A DNA stretch of 64,000 bases from Planctomycetota bacterium (GTDB lineage Bacteria > Planctomycetota > UBA1135 > GCA-002686595), in the NCBI GenBank assembly GCA_026692665.1, contig JAPLOF010000025.1:31944-95943 (forward strand), written 5' to 3'. This document shows positions 53,448 to 61,346 of this stretch, piece after piece. Numbering within the stretch: position 1 is the first letter of the stretch; each line of letters starts with the position of its first letter. The notes under the pieces were generated by a model. The model made no database searches and was not told the DNA's origin. It saw only the letters and a program-made list of their open reading frames with translations. The position numbers and the translations under genes are program-made.

Positions 53448-56400
53448 AGCTGCGCGCACTCTCGATCGAGCGCCTCGCCGGCCTGCGTACGGGGCTCCGC
53501 CTCGGACCCGAACACCTGGCCGGCCGAGTGCGCGTGCTCCACGGACCGAACGCGATCGGCAAGTCGAGCATCGTGCGCGCGCTGAAGGCGCTGCTCTGGC
53601 CGAGTCGCGCGCCCGTGCAAGGTCACGTCGAGATCGAGGGGCGCTTCGAGATCGACGGCGTCGAGTGGACCGCGCGGCGCGACGGAGCGACCACGCGCTG
53701 GACACGCGACGGGAACGCGGTCGATGCGCCGCCGCTTCCCGCGTGGGAACACGCGGATCAGATCCTCATCGGCCTCGGAGATCTCGGCTCGGGCGGAGCC
53801 CGGGGTCTCGAAGAGCACGTTCAGCGCGAGCTCGGCGGCGGATACGACGTCGCCGCGGTCGAGGACGCGATCCAGCGCAGCGCCCCAACCGGTCGCGCGG
53901 AGGCCGGCCGCCTCAGGGACGCGGAGGGCTCGCTGCGTCGGGCCCAGCACGCCCAGGCCGCGGTCGTGCTGGAGTGGGCGACGCTCGAGGACCTGCGACG
54001 CGAGCGGGACGCCGCGCTCGGCGCGCGCAAGCGCGTCGAGAGTCTCGAGAAGGCGCTCGCGCACGCACTTGCGCGCGCGAAGCGGCAGGACGCCAAGTCC
54101 GCGCTCGACGCGGTCCCCGCCCGAATCGAGCTCCTGCGCGGCACGGAGGCGGAGGAGCTGGACGGGATCCGTGGGCGGCTCGCGACCGCGCTCGAGAATG
54201 TCCGGATGGCGCGCGAGAAGGAGGCGCGCCTCGACCTCGAGATCCGGGCACTGCGACTCACGAAGCCCGTTCCTCAGGCGCAAGTCGACGAGTTGAACGA
54301 GCGGGTCGGGGAACTCAAGGACGCGGACAAGGTTCTGAGCGAGGCCGAGGCCGAGGCCGGGCGCCTGCGTTCGCGCGAAGCCGACGCGGTCGCCGTGTTC
54401 GGCCCCGATGCCGACCTCGGGCGACTCGCGGGCCTCGACGAGAAGCTCGACGACGAGGTCGAGCGATTCGCGCGGGACTCGCAAGCACACGCGGAGCTGC
54501 GCAGTGAGCTCCTCGCCGGCATCGCCGCGCTCGGTGAAGACTCCAGCGCCAAAGCGCCCGCGTCACGCGCGATCGTGGCGCTCGAGGACTGGCTGGCGAC
54601 CCCCAGGGCTCCGGCCACGGACGCGCGGCCACGGAAGATCCTGCTCGGGCTCGCGGTGCTGCTTCTCGCTCTGGCCGTGGGGCTGGCCTTCGCGCACGTC
54701 GCGTTCCTGGCGCTCGCGCTGCTGGCTGTCGCGGCGTACCTCGGATCCAGGACGGCCGCACCGGCGGCCGGCCGCGCGCGCGCCGACCACGAGGCGGAGT
54801 ACGAACGTACGGCGGAACCGGCGCCCGCCGCGTGGAGCGAGGACTCCGTGCGCGCGCGCCTCGACGAGTTGCGCACACGCCTCGCGCGCGCCAAGGATGC
54901 CGAGCAGCGTTCGGGGCGCCGCCGCGAGCTGGATGGGAAGCGAGCGGCCCTCGAGGCGGACGCGACGAGTCTCGCGGACCGGCGCGCAGGGTTGGCCTCG
55001 CGCCTGGGCGCCGCGGGCGCGGCCCCTGACGGCTTCCTCGCCGCCACCGCGCGCGCTCGACGGGAACTACGTGAAGCACGCAACGAACTCCATGCGGCGG
55101 CCACGGCTTGGGATGCGTTGTCGCGTGCACGCGCTGGCGTGCTGGAGAAGCTGAACGCCTGCCTGCGTCCGCTCGATCTGGCCGATGTCGCCGACCATGC
55201 CGAGGCCAAGGCGTGCGTTGCGAGCCTCGCCCGGACCAGCAGCGCCCTGGTTTCGCTCCAGAAGGACCGCGACACCCAAGCCACGCTCGCACGCGGTGCG
55301 CAGGAGAACGCGGATCGTTGTGCGACCGAGATCGCCGCCGTGTTCCGGCGCAACGAGCTCGAGCCCGGCGACGAGGCGGCGCTCGAGATCCGGCTGGAGC
55401 ACCGCGAGGCCTGGAGGGCCGCGCGCGAGGCGCACCGCAAGGCCGAGCGCGAAGTCGAGCTGCTCGAGGGCAAGTTCCCCGTGGAGCTCGCGTCCGAGAC
55501 CGCGGAAGCCCTCGTGGCCGGCCTCGAAGCCTCCCGGAAGGCCGCGGAGCAAGCCGATGAACTCGTGAGGCAGTGCACGGAGATCGAGACGCGCCTTTCG
55601 GACGCGCAGAAGGGTCGCGCGCTCGAGATCGCGCAGGCCGAGCGCGCCGCGTGCCGCGAGGCGTTGTCGGCGGCGTTCGCGAAGGCCCGTCGCGGCGAAC
55701 TCGCGCGTGCGCTCCTCGCCGACGTGCGGGAGGCCCACGACACCTCGAGCCGACCGCGGCTGGTGCAGACAGCCGACGAACTGTTCGCGCGCTTCACCCA
55801 CGGGCGCTACGGCTTGCGGACACCCAAGGTGGGCGGAAGGGTCGAGTTCCGCGCATACGACGCGCAGGACGCGAACAGGCCGTTCGCGCTCGACGAGCTC
55901 TCGGACGGCACGCGCGCACAGCTCCTGCTCGCGGCGCGGCTCGCCTATCTGCGCGAGATCGAGCACGGGCGCCCGATGCCCGTCGTCCTCGACGACGCGC
56001 TCGCGACCAGCGATCCGGCCCGGATGCGGCAGATCGGCGCGGCGCTGCTCGCCGTGGCGCGCGAGGAGGGCCGGCAGTTCCTGGTGCTGACGAAGGACGC
56101 CAGCGACATCGAACTGCTGCGCCCGAAGGACACCGCGCCGGGCGAGGTCGAAGCGACGGATCTCGCGGCCGTGCGCGCCGCGCAGTCGCCCGTGGCCTCG
56201 CGCGAGCCACTGCGCGCGGAACCGCCGCCGAGCGTGCCCGAGCCGCGCGGCGCGGACGCCGCGGCGTACTTCGACGCGCTGGCCACCGCGGCCATGCCCG
56301 TGCGCCCCGTCGATCCACGCCGTCCGGTGGAGGAGCTGCACCTGTGGTGGGTGCTCCAGCACGATCTCGGGCTGCTCCACCGGCTGCTCGCCCACCGGAT

Positions 56401-56908
56401 CGACACCGTCGCCGCGCTGCAGAGCGCCGTGCGTCTGTCGCACGCAGCCGCCGGGCCGCGCGAGCTCGCCAGCGCGGCGCCGTGGATCGCGCTCGCCCAA
56501 GGCGTTTTCGCGGCCTGGCTCGTCGGACGCGGGAATCCGATCGACCGCGAAGTGCTCGAGCGCGCAGGTGTCAGCGCGACCTACATCGACGGGATGACGG
56601 TGCTCGCGCGTGAGCTCGAAGGCGATGCCAAGGCCTGGATTCGCGCGGTCGGCGCCGGGAAGGACCCGCGCGCGAAGCGCTATCGCGAGAAGACCCTCGA
56701 GGCCAACCGCGAGTACCTCGCGAGCCACGGCTACCTCGACGAGAGCGAGCCCCTCGATGCCGAGAGCGCGTGGCTGCGGGCGACGAGCGTCCTCGTGGGC
56801 GAGCTCTCGATCGCGCCCGAGGCTCTGCACGAGCTCCGCGCGCGGTTCGAGCTCCTGTGGCGTGCCTGCGGGTCGCCGTCCGCACGGGCCGACTCAAGCG
56901 AAGGGTGA
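53444..56908 (+). CDS. SMC/Rad50-like ATPase with membrane hairpin (YhaN family) and extra C-terminal domain
   Basis: 1154 aa, GTG start. Walker A GPNAIGKSS at residues 34-42; long coiled coils rich in Ala, Arg and Glu; two membrane-spanning stretches back to back at about 399-434 (ILLGLAVLLLALAVGLAFAH and VAFLALALLAVAAYLG); ABC signature LSDGTRAQLLLAARLA at ~818-836; Walker B/D-loop PVVLDDALATSD near 850. YhaN proteins place this hairpin where Rad50 has its zinc hook, tethering the complex to the membrane. Beyond the ATPase, ~230 residues (from ~910) form an additional helical domain (LHLWWVLQHDLGLLHRLLAH...) whose family I do not recognise. Confidence 0.82.
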   Translation: MKLRALSIERLAGLRTGLRLGPEHLAGRVRVLHGPNAIGKSSIVRALKALLWPSRAPVQGHVEIEGRFEIDGVEWTARRDGATTRWTRDGNAVDAPPLPAWEHADQILIGLGDLGSGGARGLEEHVQRELGGGYDVAAVEDAIQRSAPTGRAEAGRLRDAEGSLRRAQHAQAAVVLEWATLEDLRRERDAALGARKRVESLEKALAHALARAKRQDAKSALDAVPARIELLRGTEAEELDGIRGRLATALENVRMAREKEARLDLEIRALRLTKPVPQAQVDELNERVGELKDADKVLSEAEAEAGRLRSREADAVAVFGPDADLGRLAGLDEKLDDEVERFARDSQAHAELRSELLAGIAALGEDSSAKAPASRAIVALEDWLATPRAPATDARPRKILLGLAVLLLALAVGLAFAHVAFLALALLAVAAYLGSRTAAPAAGRARADHEAEYERTAEPAPAAWSEDSVRARLDELRTRLARAKDAEQRSGRRRELDGKRAALEADATSLADRRAGLASRLGAAGAAPDGFLAATARARRELREARNELHAAATAWDALSRARAGVLEKLNACLRPLDLADVADHAEAKACVASLARTSSALVSLQKDRDTQATLARGAQENADRCATEIAAVFRRNELEPGDEAALEIRLEHREAWRAAREAHRKAEREVELLEGKFPVELASETAEALVAGLEASRKAAEQADELVRQCTEIETRLSDAQKGRALEIAQAERAACREALSAAFAKARRGELARALLADVREAHDTSSRPRLVQTADELFARFTHGRYGLRTPKVGGRVEFRAYDAQDANRPFALDELSDGTRAQLLLAARLAYLREIEHGRPMPVVLDDALATSDPARMRQIGAALLAVAREEGRQFLVLTKDASDIELLRPKDTAPGEVEATDLAAVRAAQSPVASREPLRAEPPPSVPEPRGADAAAYFDALATAAMPVRPVDPRRPVEELHLWWVLQHDLGLLHRLLAHRIDTVAALQSAVRLSHAAAGPRELASAAPWIALAQGVFAAWLVGRGNPIDREVLERAGVSATYIDGMTVLARELEGDAKAWIRAVGAGKDPRAKRYREKTLEANREYLASHGYLDESEPLDAESAWLRATSVLVGELSIAPEALHELRARFELLWRACGSPSARADSSEG

Positions 56909-56967
56909 GGAAGTCGGTCGGATTCCGACGACCAGACGCCATCTGTGCGCGTCGAGCGGCGGACCTG

Positions 56968-56997
56968 CCGCGCGCGCTGCGGGTCGAACGCGCGCGG
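56968..56997. terminator. Inverted repeat between two convergent genes
   Basis: CCGCGCGCG (56968-56976) pairs with CGCGCGCGG (56989-56997) around a 12-base loop, in the 104-base gap between the YhaN-like gene and the synthetase gene that face each other. Likely bidirectional terminator. Confidence 0.5.
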
Positions 56998-57012
56998 CCG
57001 GACGAGCGGCGG

Positions 57013-59205
57013 TCAGTCCGTGTGAGGCTTGGCGCGCTTCGCCGCACGCAACTTCGCGCTCGCCGGGGCGGTGCGATCGGACCTCGCGGCACCGTCGCGC
57101 ACCCGGACCCGCATGTCCACGGCGCACACACCGTTCGGGAACGCGAGCAGCGGGTTGATCTCCAGCTCCTCGATCTCGGGATGGTCCACGGCGAGCTGCG
57201 ACAGGCGCTGGATGACGTCGACGAGCGCTGCCTCGTCGATGCCGGCCTGCCCGCGCACGCCGGCGAGGATCGGCCAGCCGCGGATCTCGCGGATCAGCTC
57301 GCGGGCGCGCACGTCCGTGACGGGGCACAGCGCGAAGGACACGTCCTTCAGGACCTCGACGTAGATGCCGCCGAGGCCGAACATCAGGAGCGGTCCGTAG
57401 GCCGGGTCCTGGGCGAAGCCGACCACGACCTCGCGGCCGCGCTGGAGCATCTTCTGGACGTTCACGCCCTCGGCGTCGGGGCGTCGCAGCTTCTCGAAGG
57501 CCGCGCGGACCGCGGCCTCGTCGCGCAGGTCGAGCAGCACGCCGCCCACGTCGGACTTGTGCACCACCGACGGGCCTGAGAGCTTCGCCACGACGGGATA
57601 GCCGACGCGTTCCGCGATGGCGACCGCTTCCTTGGGACTCCGCGCGAGGCCGCCCGGAACGGCGGGGATGCCGTAGGCCGCGGAGAGCGCACGGCGCGCG
57701 GTGACGCCGAGCCAGCCGGGTCGCAGCGCCTTGCGCGCCGCGGTGACGTCGGCGGTGAACCGCTTGAGCCGGCCCTCGGGGCGCGCGAGCAGTTTGCGGC
57801 GTTCGTCGAGCGCCGTGAGCGCGCGCACGGCGGACTCCGGGTAGAGGTACACCGGCACCCAGTCCTGCTCGGCCTCGCTCGCGATCGCCTTCAAGACCTC
57901 GTCGCGCGACATGAAGCAGCTCACGACCGGCTTGCGCGAACCGCGCGCCGCTTCGAACACGCTGCGCGCGACCGCCACGGGATCGTGCGTGATCGGCGGC
58001 ACGAAGATCACGAGGACCTCGTCGACGCCCGGATCCTCCAGCAAGACGCCCAGCGCGCGGCGGTAGTTCTCCGCGGTCGCGCCCGCGACCATGTCGACCG
58101 GGTTCTCGATCGAGGCCTCGGGCACGAGCAGCTTGCGCAGCTTGGTGCGCGTGGACCTCGAGAGCGTCGCGATCTCGAGGCCCGAACCGATCAGTGCGTC
58201 GGTGGCCAGGATCGCCGGCCCGCCGGCGTTCGTGAGCACGGCGACACGGTTGCCGGCGGGCAACGGCAGCTTGGAGAGCGCCAGCCCGACGTCGAAGAGC
58301 TCCTCGACGGAGTCGACGCGCTGCACGCCGCACTCCTTGAGCAGCGCGTCGGCGGCGACGTCCGCGCCGGCCAGAGCGCCCGTGTGGCTCGTGGCCGCGC
58401 GCGCACCTTGCGCCGAGCGGCCAGCCTTGACCGCCACGATCGCCTTGTCGCGGCTCACCCGACGGGCGATCGGGACGAAGTTGCGCGGGTTTCCGAAGGA
58501 CTCGAGGTACAGCAGGATGCAGCGGATCGAGTCCTCGCCGCCCCAGTAGTCGATCAGGTCGTTGGCGCTGACGTCGGCGCGATTGCCCATCGACACGAAC
58601 ATCGAGACGCCCAGGTGCAGGTGGTCGGCGTGCGCCAGGATCGCCTCGCCCATCGCGCCGGACTGCGAGACGAACGCGACCGGCCCGGGCTTCGGGAACG
58701 AACGCGCGAACGACGCGTTGAGCCGCACGTCCACCTCGGCGTTCTGGATGCCCATGCAGTTCGGGCCGACGAGGCGCATCCCGTGCTTGCGCGCGGTGGC
58801 GAGCATGCGCGCCTCGACCTTCGCGCCGGCGGCCCCGGTCTCCTTGAAGCCGGCCGTGATCACGATGACGGCACCGACGCCCTTGCGCGCGCAGTCCTGG
58901 ATCGCGCGCGGCGCGAGGTCCTTCGGCACCGTGACGATCGCCATGTCCACCGGATCGGAGATCGCCGCGACGCTGGCGTGGCACTTGATCGAGTGCAGCA
59001 CGTCGGCGTTGGGGTTGACGGGGAAGACCTTCCCTTCGAATCCGCCGGTGATCAGGTTGTGGAGCACCTGCCAGCCGATCGACCCGGGCCGACGCGAGGC
59101 GCCGATGACCGCGACGGAGCGCGGACGGAAGAGCTTGTCGAGGCTCGCTCGCGCGCCAGTGCTCCCGCGTGTGGACTGCTTCGGGTTCGCTCGAGGCTTC
59201 GTCAT
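57013..59205 (-). CDS. Acyl-CoA synthetase, ADP-forming (fused alpha/beta subunits)
   Basis: 730 aa. In order: CoA-binding Rossmann domain (SVAVIGASRRPGSIGWQVLHNL), succinyl-CoA ligase-like domains with VSQSGAMGEAIL, the phospho-His in TSHTGALAG, and a C-terminal ATP-grasp domain (VVAKLSGPSVVHKSDVGGV, MFGLGGIYVEVLKDVSF, INPLLAF). This is the acetate:CoA ligase (ADP-forming) or pimeloyl-CoA-synthetase-like/acyl-CoA synthetase superfamily. It can produce acyl-CoA or, run in reverse, generate ATP from acetyl-CoA. The specific acid is unknown. Some family members act as protein acetyltransferase fusions, but no GNAT domain is present here. Confidence 0.9.
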   Translation of the reverse strand: MTKPRANPKQSTRGSTGARASLDKLFRPRSVAVIGASRRPGSIGWQVLHNLITGGFEGKVFPVNPNADVLHSIKCHASVAAISDPVDMAIVTVPKDLAPRAIQDCARKGVGAVIVITAGFKETGAAGAKVEARMLATARKHGMRLVGPNCMGIQNAEVDVRLNASFARSFPKPGPVAFVSQSGAMGEAILAHADHLHLGVSMFVSMGNRADVSANDLIDYWGGEDSIRCILLYLESFGNPRNFVPIARRVSRDKAIVAVKAGRSAQGARAATSHTGALAGADVAADALLKECGVQRVDSVEELFDVGLALSKLPLPAGNRVAVLTNAGGPAILATDALIGSGLEIATLSRSTRTKLRKLLVPEASIENPVDMVAGATAENYRRALGVLLEDPGVDEVLVIFVPPITHDPVAVARSVFEAARGSRKPVVSCFMSRDEVLKAIASEAEQDWVPVYLYPESAVRALTALDERRKLLARPEGRLKRFTADVTAARKALRPGWLGVTARRALSAAYGIPAVPGGLARSPKEAVAIAERVGYPVVAKLSGPSVVHKSDVGGVLLDLRDEAAVRAAFEKLRRPDAEGVNVQKMLQRGREVVVGFAQDPAYGPLLMFGLGGIYVEVLKDVSFALCPVTDVRARELIREIRGWPILAGVRGQAGIDEAALVDVIQRLSQLAVDHPEIEELEINPLLAFPNGVCAVDMRVRVRDGAARSDRTAPASAKLRAAKRAKPHTD

Positions 59206-59396
59206 CCATGCACCATCTACGCTGCGCGCCTGCGCGGTGCCAGATCGCGCCTCTGGGCGGACGCGGGCCGCCACAGACACGCGGTCCGACAGCGGAGATC
59301 GACGCTGCTGCGCGCGTCACGATGGTCGGACCGCCCCGTGGCGAACTTCACGCCGGTGATCCCCGTGCGGCCCTTGGGGGCGCGCCGACGTGCCGA

Positions 59397-59402
59397 TAGG
59401 CT
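59397..59402 (+). promoter_or_regulatory. Candidate -10 element (TAGGCT) of murJ
   Basis: TAGGCT lies eight bases before the GTG at 59411 and inside the alternative extension from 59390. If it is the true -10, translation must start at 59411. Confidence 0.35.
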
Positions 59403-59410
59403 CGCCCCCC

Positions 59411-61075
59411 GTGTCGATCCAGGATGCACCCGCGCCTCCGCGCGGCGCCGACGTCGTCGGGCGCCACACGAAGCTCGTGCGGCGGACGGCGCTCGTCTCG
59501 GGGCTGACCCTCGCGAGCCGCATTCTCGGCTACGTGCGCGAGAGCCTCGCGGCGGCCGTGTTCGGCGACAAGTCGGCCATCAACGACGCCTTCGTGACGG
59601 CCTGGCGCGTGCCGAACCTGTTCCGCAGCCTCATGGGCGAGGGCGCGATGGCGACGGCGATGCAGTCGGCGCTGACGCGGACCGACGCGGAGCAGGGCGA
59701 GGAGGCCGGGCGCCGCCTCTTCCTCGGGATCCTGCGCACCGTGGCCTGGCTCTCGGCGGGATTCTGCGCGCTGGGCATCCTGATCGTGCTCGCGATGCCG
59801 GACACGATGCCGGGCACGGGCTGGGCCTGGCTGGGCGCCGACCCTGGGCCCGTGCGCGAACTCACGGCGCGCATGCTGCCGTTCGTGGTCTTCGCCTGCG
59901 TCGCGGCGGTCGCCGGCGGAGCGCTGCACGTGCGCGGGCACTTCCTCGCGCCCAGCCTCGGGCCGGTCGTGATGAACGTCGCCTGGGTGGGCGCGCTCCT
60001 GTGGGTCGCGACGAGCCACGTGAGCGATCTCGCCGGCGGTGCTCCGGGTTTCGACGTGCAGTACGGCATGGCACGCGAGCTGGCCACGCTCGTGCTCGTG
60101 TGCGGAGTCCTCCTCGTGCTGGTGCAGGCCCCCGCGCTGCGGGCGAAAGGGCTCCTCGCGCCGAGCGCGGGCGCGCCGCCGGGGGCGAAGGTGCACGCGC
60201 GCGAGGTCTGGTCGATCCTCCGGAGCAGCGCGCCGCTCGCGATCGGCGCGGCCGTCTACCAGGTCAACGTGCTCGTCGACGGCCTCATGGCCGAGAGCCT
60301 GCTCGCGAACGGCGGACCGTCGGCGCTGTACTACGCGACGCGCCTGCAGCAGCTGCCGCTGTCGCTCGTTTCGATCGCGGCGACGAGCGCTGTGTTCCCG
60401 GCCCTGACGGCCTTCGGTCACGTGCGCGACCTGGTCGCGCTGCGGAAGCTTCACGACGAGACGCACATGGCCATCGCGTTCCTCGCGATCCCGGCCACGA
60501 TCGGGCTCCTCGTGTTCGCCGAGCCCATCGTCGCCGCGTGTTTCCAGCACGGAGCGTTCGGCGAAGAAGGCGTCGCCCGCACGGCGGCGGGCCTGCGCGC
60601 GCTGACCCTGGCCATCCTGCCGGCCGGCGCGGCGGGGCTCGTGGCGCGCACGCGCTACGCGCTGGGCGACTTCGCCGGGCCCGTGCGGATCGCGGTCGCC
60701 ATGCTGGTCCTGAACACGGTGCTGAACCTCGTGTTCGTCGCCGGATTGGGCCTCGACGTCGGCGGGTTGGGCCTGGCCACGGCCCTGTGTTCCTGGGGCA
60801 ATCTGGCGCTCCTCCTGCCGGGTCTGCGCCGACTCGGGGCCCCGCCGGCGGCACCGGGTTTGGGAGCCCGGCTCGCGCGCACCACGCTCGTCGCCGGCGC
60901 GGCCTGCGCCGCCGGATGGCTGCTGACGAACTTCCTCATCGGGCCCGCCCATCCGCTGTTCGGCCTTGCAGCCGGAATTGCTTGCGCTACAGGTAGTTAC
61001 ATCTTTGCTATGGCACTTCTGCGCGCTCCGGAATTGGCCCGATTCCGAGAACACTTCCGTGGACTGCCGAGTTGA
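59411..61075 (+). CDS. murJ: Lipid II flippase MurJ
   Basis: 554 aa, GTG start (an upstream in-frame GTG at 59390 is possible). A MOP-superfamily protein with ~14 membrane helices that flips lipid II to the periplasm. The N-terminal RTALVSGLTLASRILGYVRESLAAAVFG block with DAFVTAWRVPNLFRSLMGEGAM is diagnostic of MviN/MurJ. Other blocks are PALTAFGH and RALTLAILPAGAAGLVARTRYALGD. It is consistent with peptidoglycan synthesis, in agreement with dapF in this window. A terminator hairpin lies 62 bases after the stop. Confidence 0.94.
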   Translation: MSIQDAPAPPRGADVVGRHTKLVRRTALVSGLTLASRILGYVRESLAAAVFGDKSAINDAFVTAWRVPNLFRSLMGEGAMATAMQSALTRTDAEQGEEAGRRLFLGILRTVAWLSAGFCALGILIVLAMPDTMPGTGWAWLGADPGPVRELTARMLPFVVFACVAAVAGGALHVRGHFLAPSLGPVVMNVAWVGALLWVATSHVSDLAGGAPGFDVQYGMARELATLVLVCGVLLVLVQAPALRAKGLLAPSAGAPPGAKVHAREVWSILRSSAPLAIGAAVYQVNVLVDGLMAESLLANGGPSALYYATRLQQLPLSLVSIAATSAVFPALTAFGHVRDLVALRKLHDETHMAIAFLAIPATIGLLVFAEPIVAACFQHGAFGEEGVARTAAGLRALTLAILPAGAAGLVARTRYALGDFAGPVRIAVAMLVLNTVLNLVFVAGLGLDVGGLGLATALCSWGNLALLLPGLRRLGAPPAAPGLGARLARTTLVAGAACAAGWLLTNFLIGPAHPLFGLAAGIACATGSYIFAMALLRAPELARFREHFRGLPS

Positions 61076-61136
61076 AGCCCCGTGGAGCACCGAAACGCAA
61101 TTCGTTGTGGCGACCTAACCTCGCTCCCCACAACAT

Positions 61137-61158
61137 GTAGGGGAGGCACCCTACTTTT
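61137..61158 (+). terminator. Rho-independent terminator of murJ
   Basis: GTAGGG-GAGGCA-CCCTAC, a 6-bp stem with 6-nt loop, followed directly by TTTT. It is in a relatively AT-rich stretch just downstream of murJ and is one of the few hairpins in the window followed by a T-run. Confidence 0.75.
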
Positions 61159-61221
61159 CCAGTTGAGCGAACCCCGCCCGCTGATTCCGATCGGACCCCC
61201 AGCGCGGAACGGGGGGAAGAC

Positions 61222-61310
61222 GGAGGGCAGAGGGCCCACGTGCCCTCCGAACCGCGCGCGGTATCGTCCCCGGCGTCCCACCCCCGGAAGCCCACGCGCT
61301 CACGCGTGGG
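61222..61310 (+). promoter_or_regulatory. Structured leader of the class II ribonucleotide reductase gene
   Basis: Two perfect 8-bp stems precede the start: GGAGGGCA/TGCCCTCC (61222-61229 with 61241-61248, 11-nt loop) and CCCACGCG-CTCA-CGCGTGGG (61291-61298 with 61303-61310). Class II reductases are B12-dependent and can be under cobalamin riboswitches, but the conserved B12-box was not found, so this is only a possible cis-regulatory RNA. Confidence 0.35.
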
Positions 61311-61346
61311 GTCCCCAGGACGCCCTAGCGCCTACGGAAGAGAACC

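Noticed and set aside
61076..61346. Cobalamin riboswitch before nrdJ
   Set aside because: The conserved B12-box region and GCCACTG-type core could not be located; only generic hairpins are visible.
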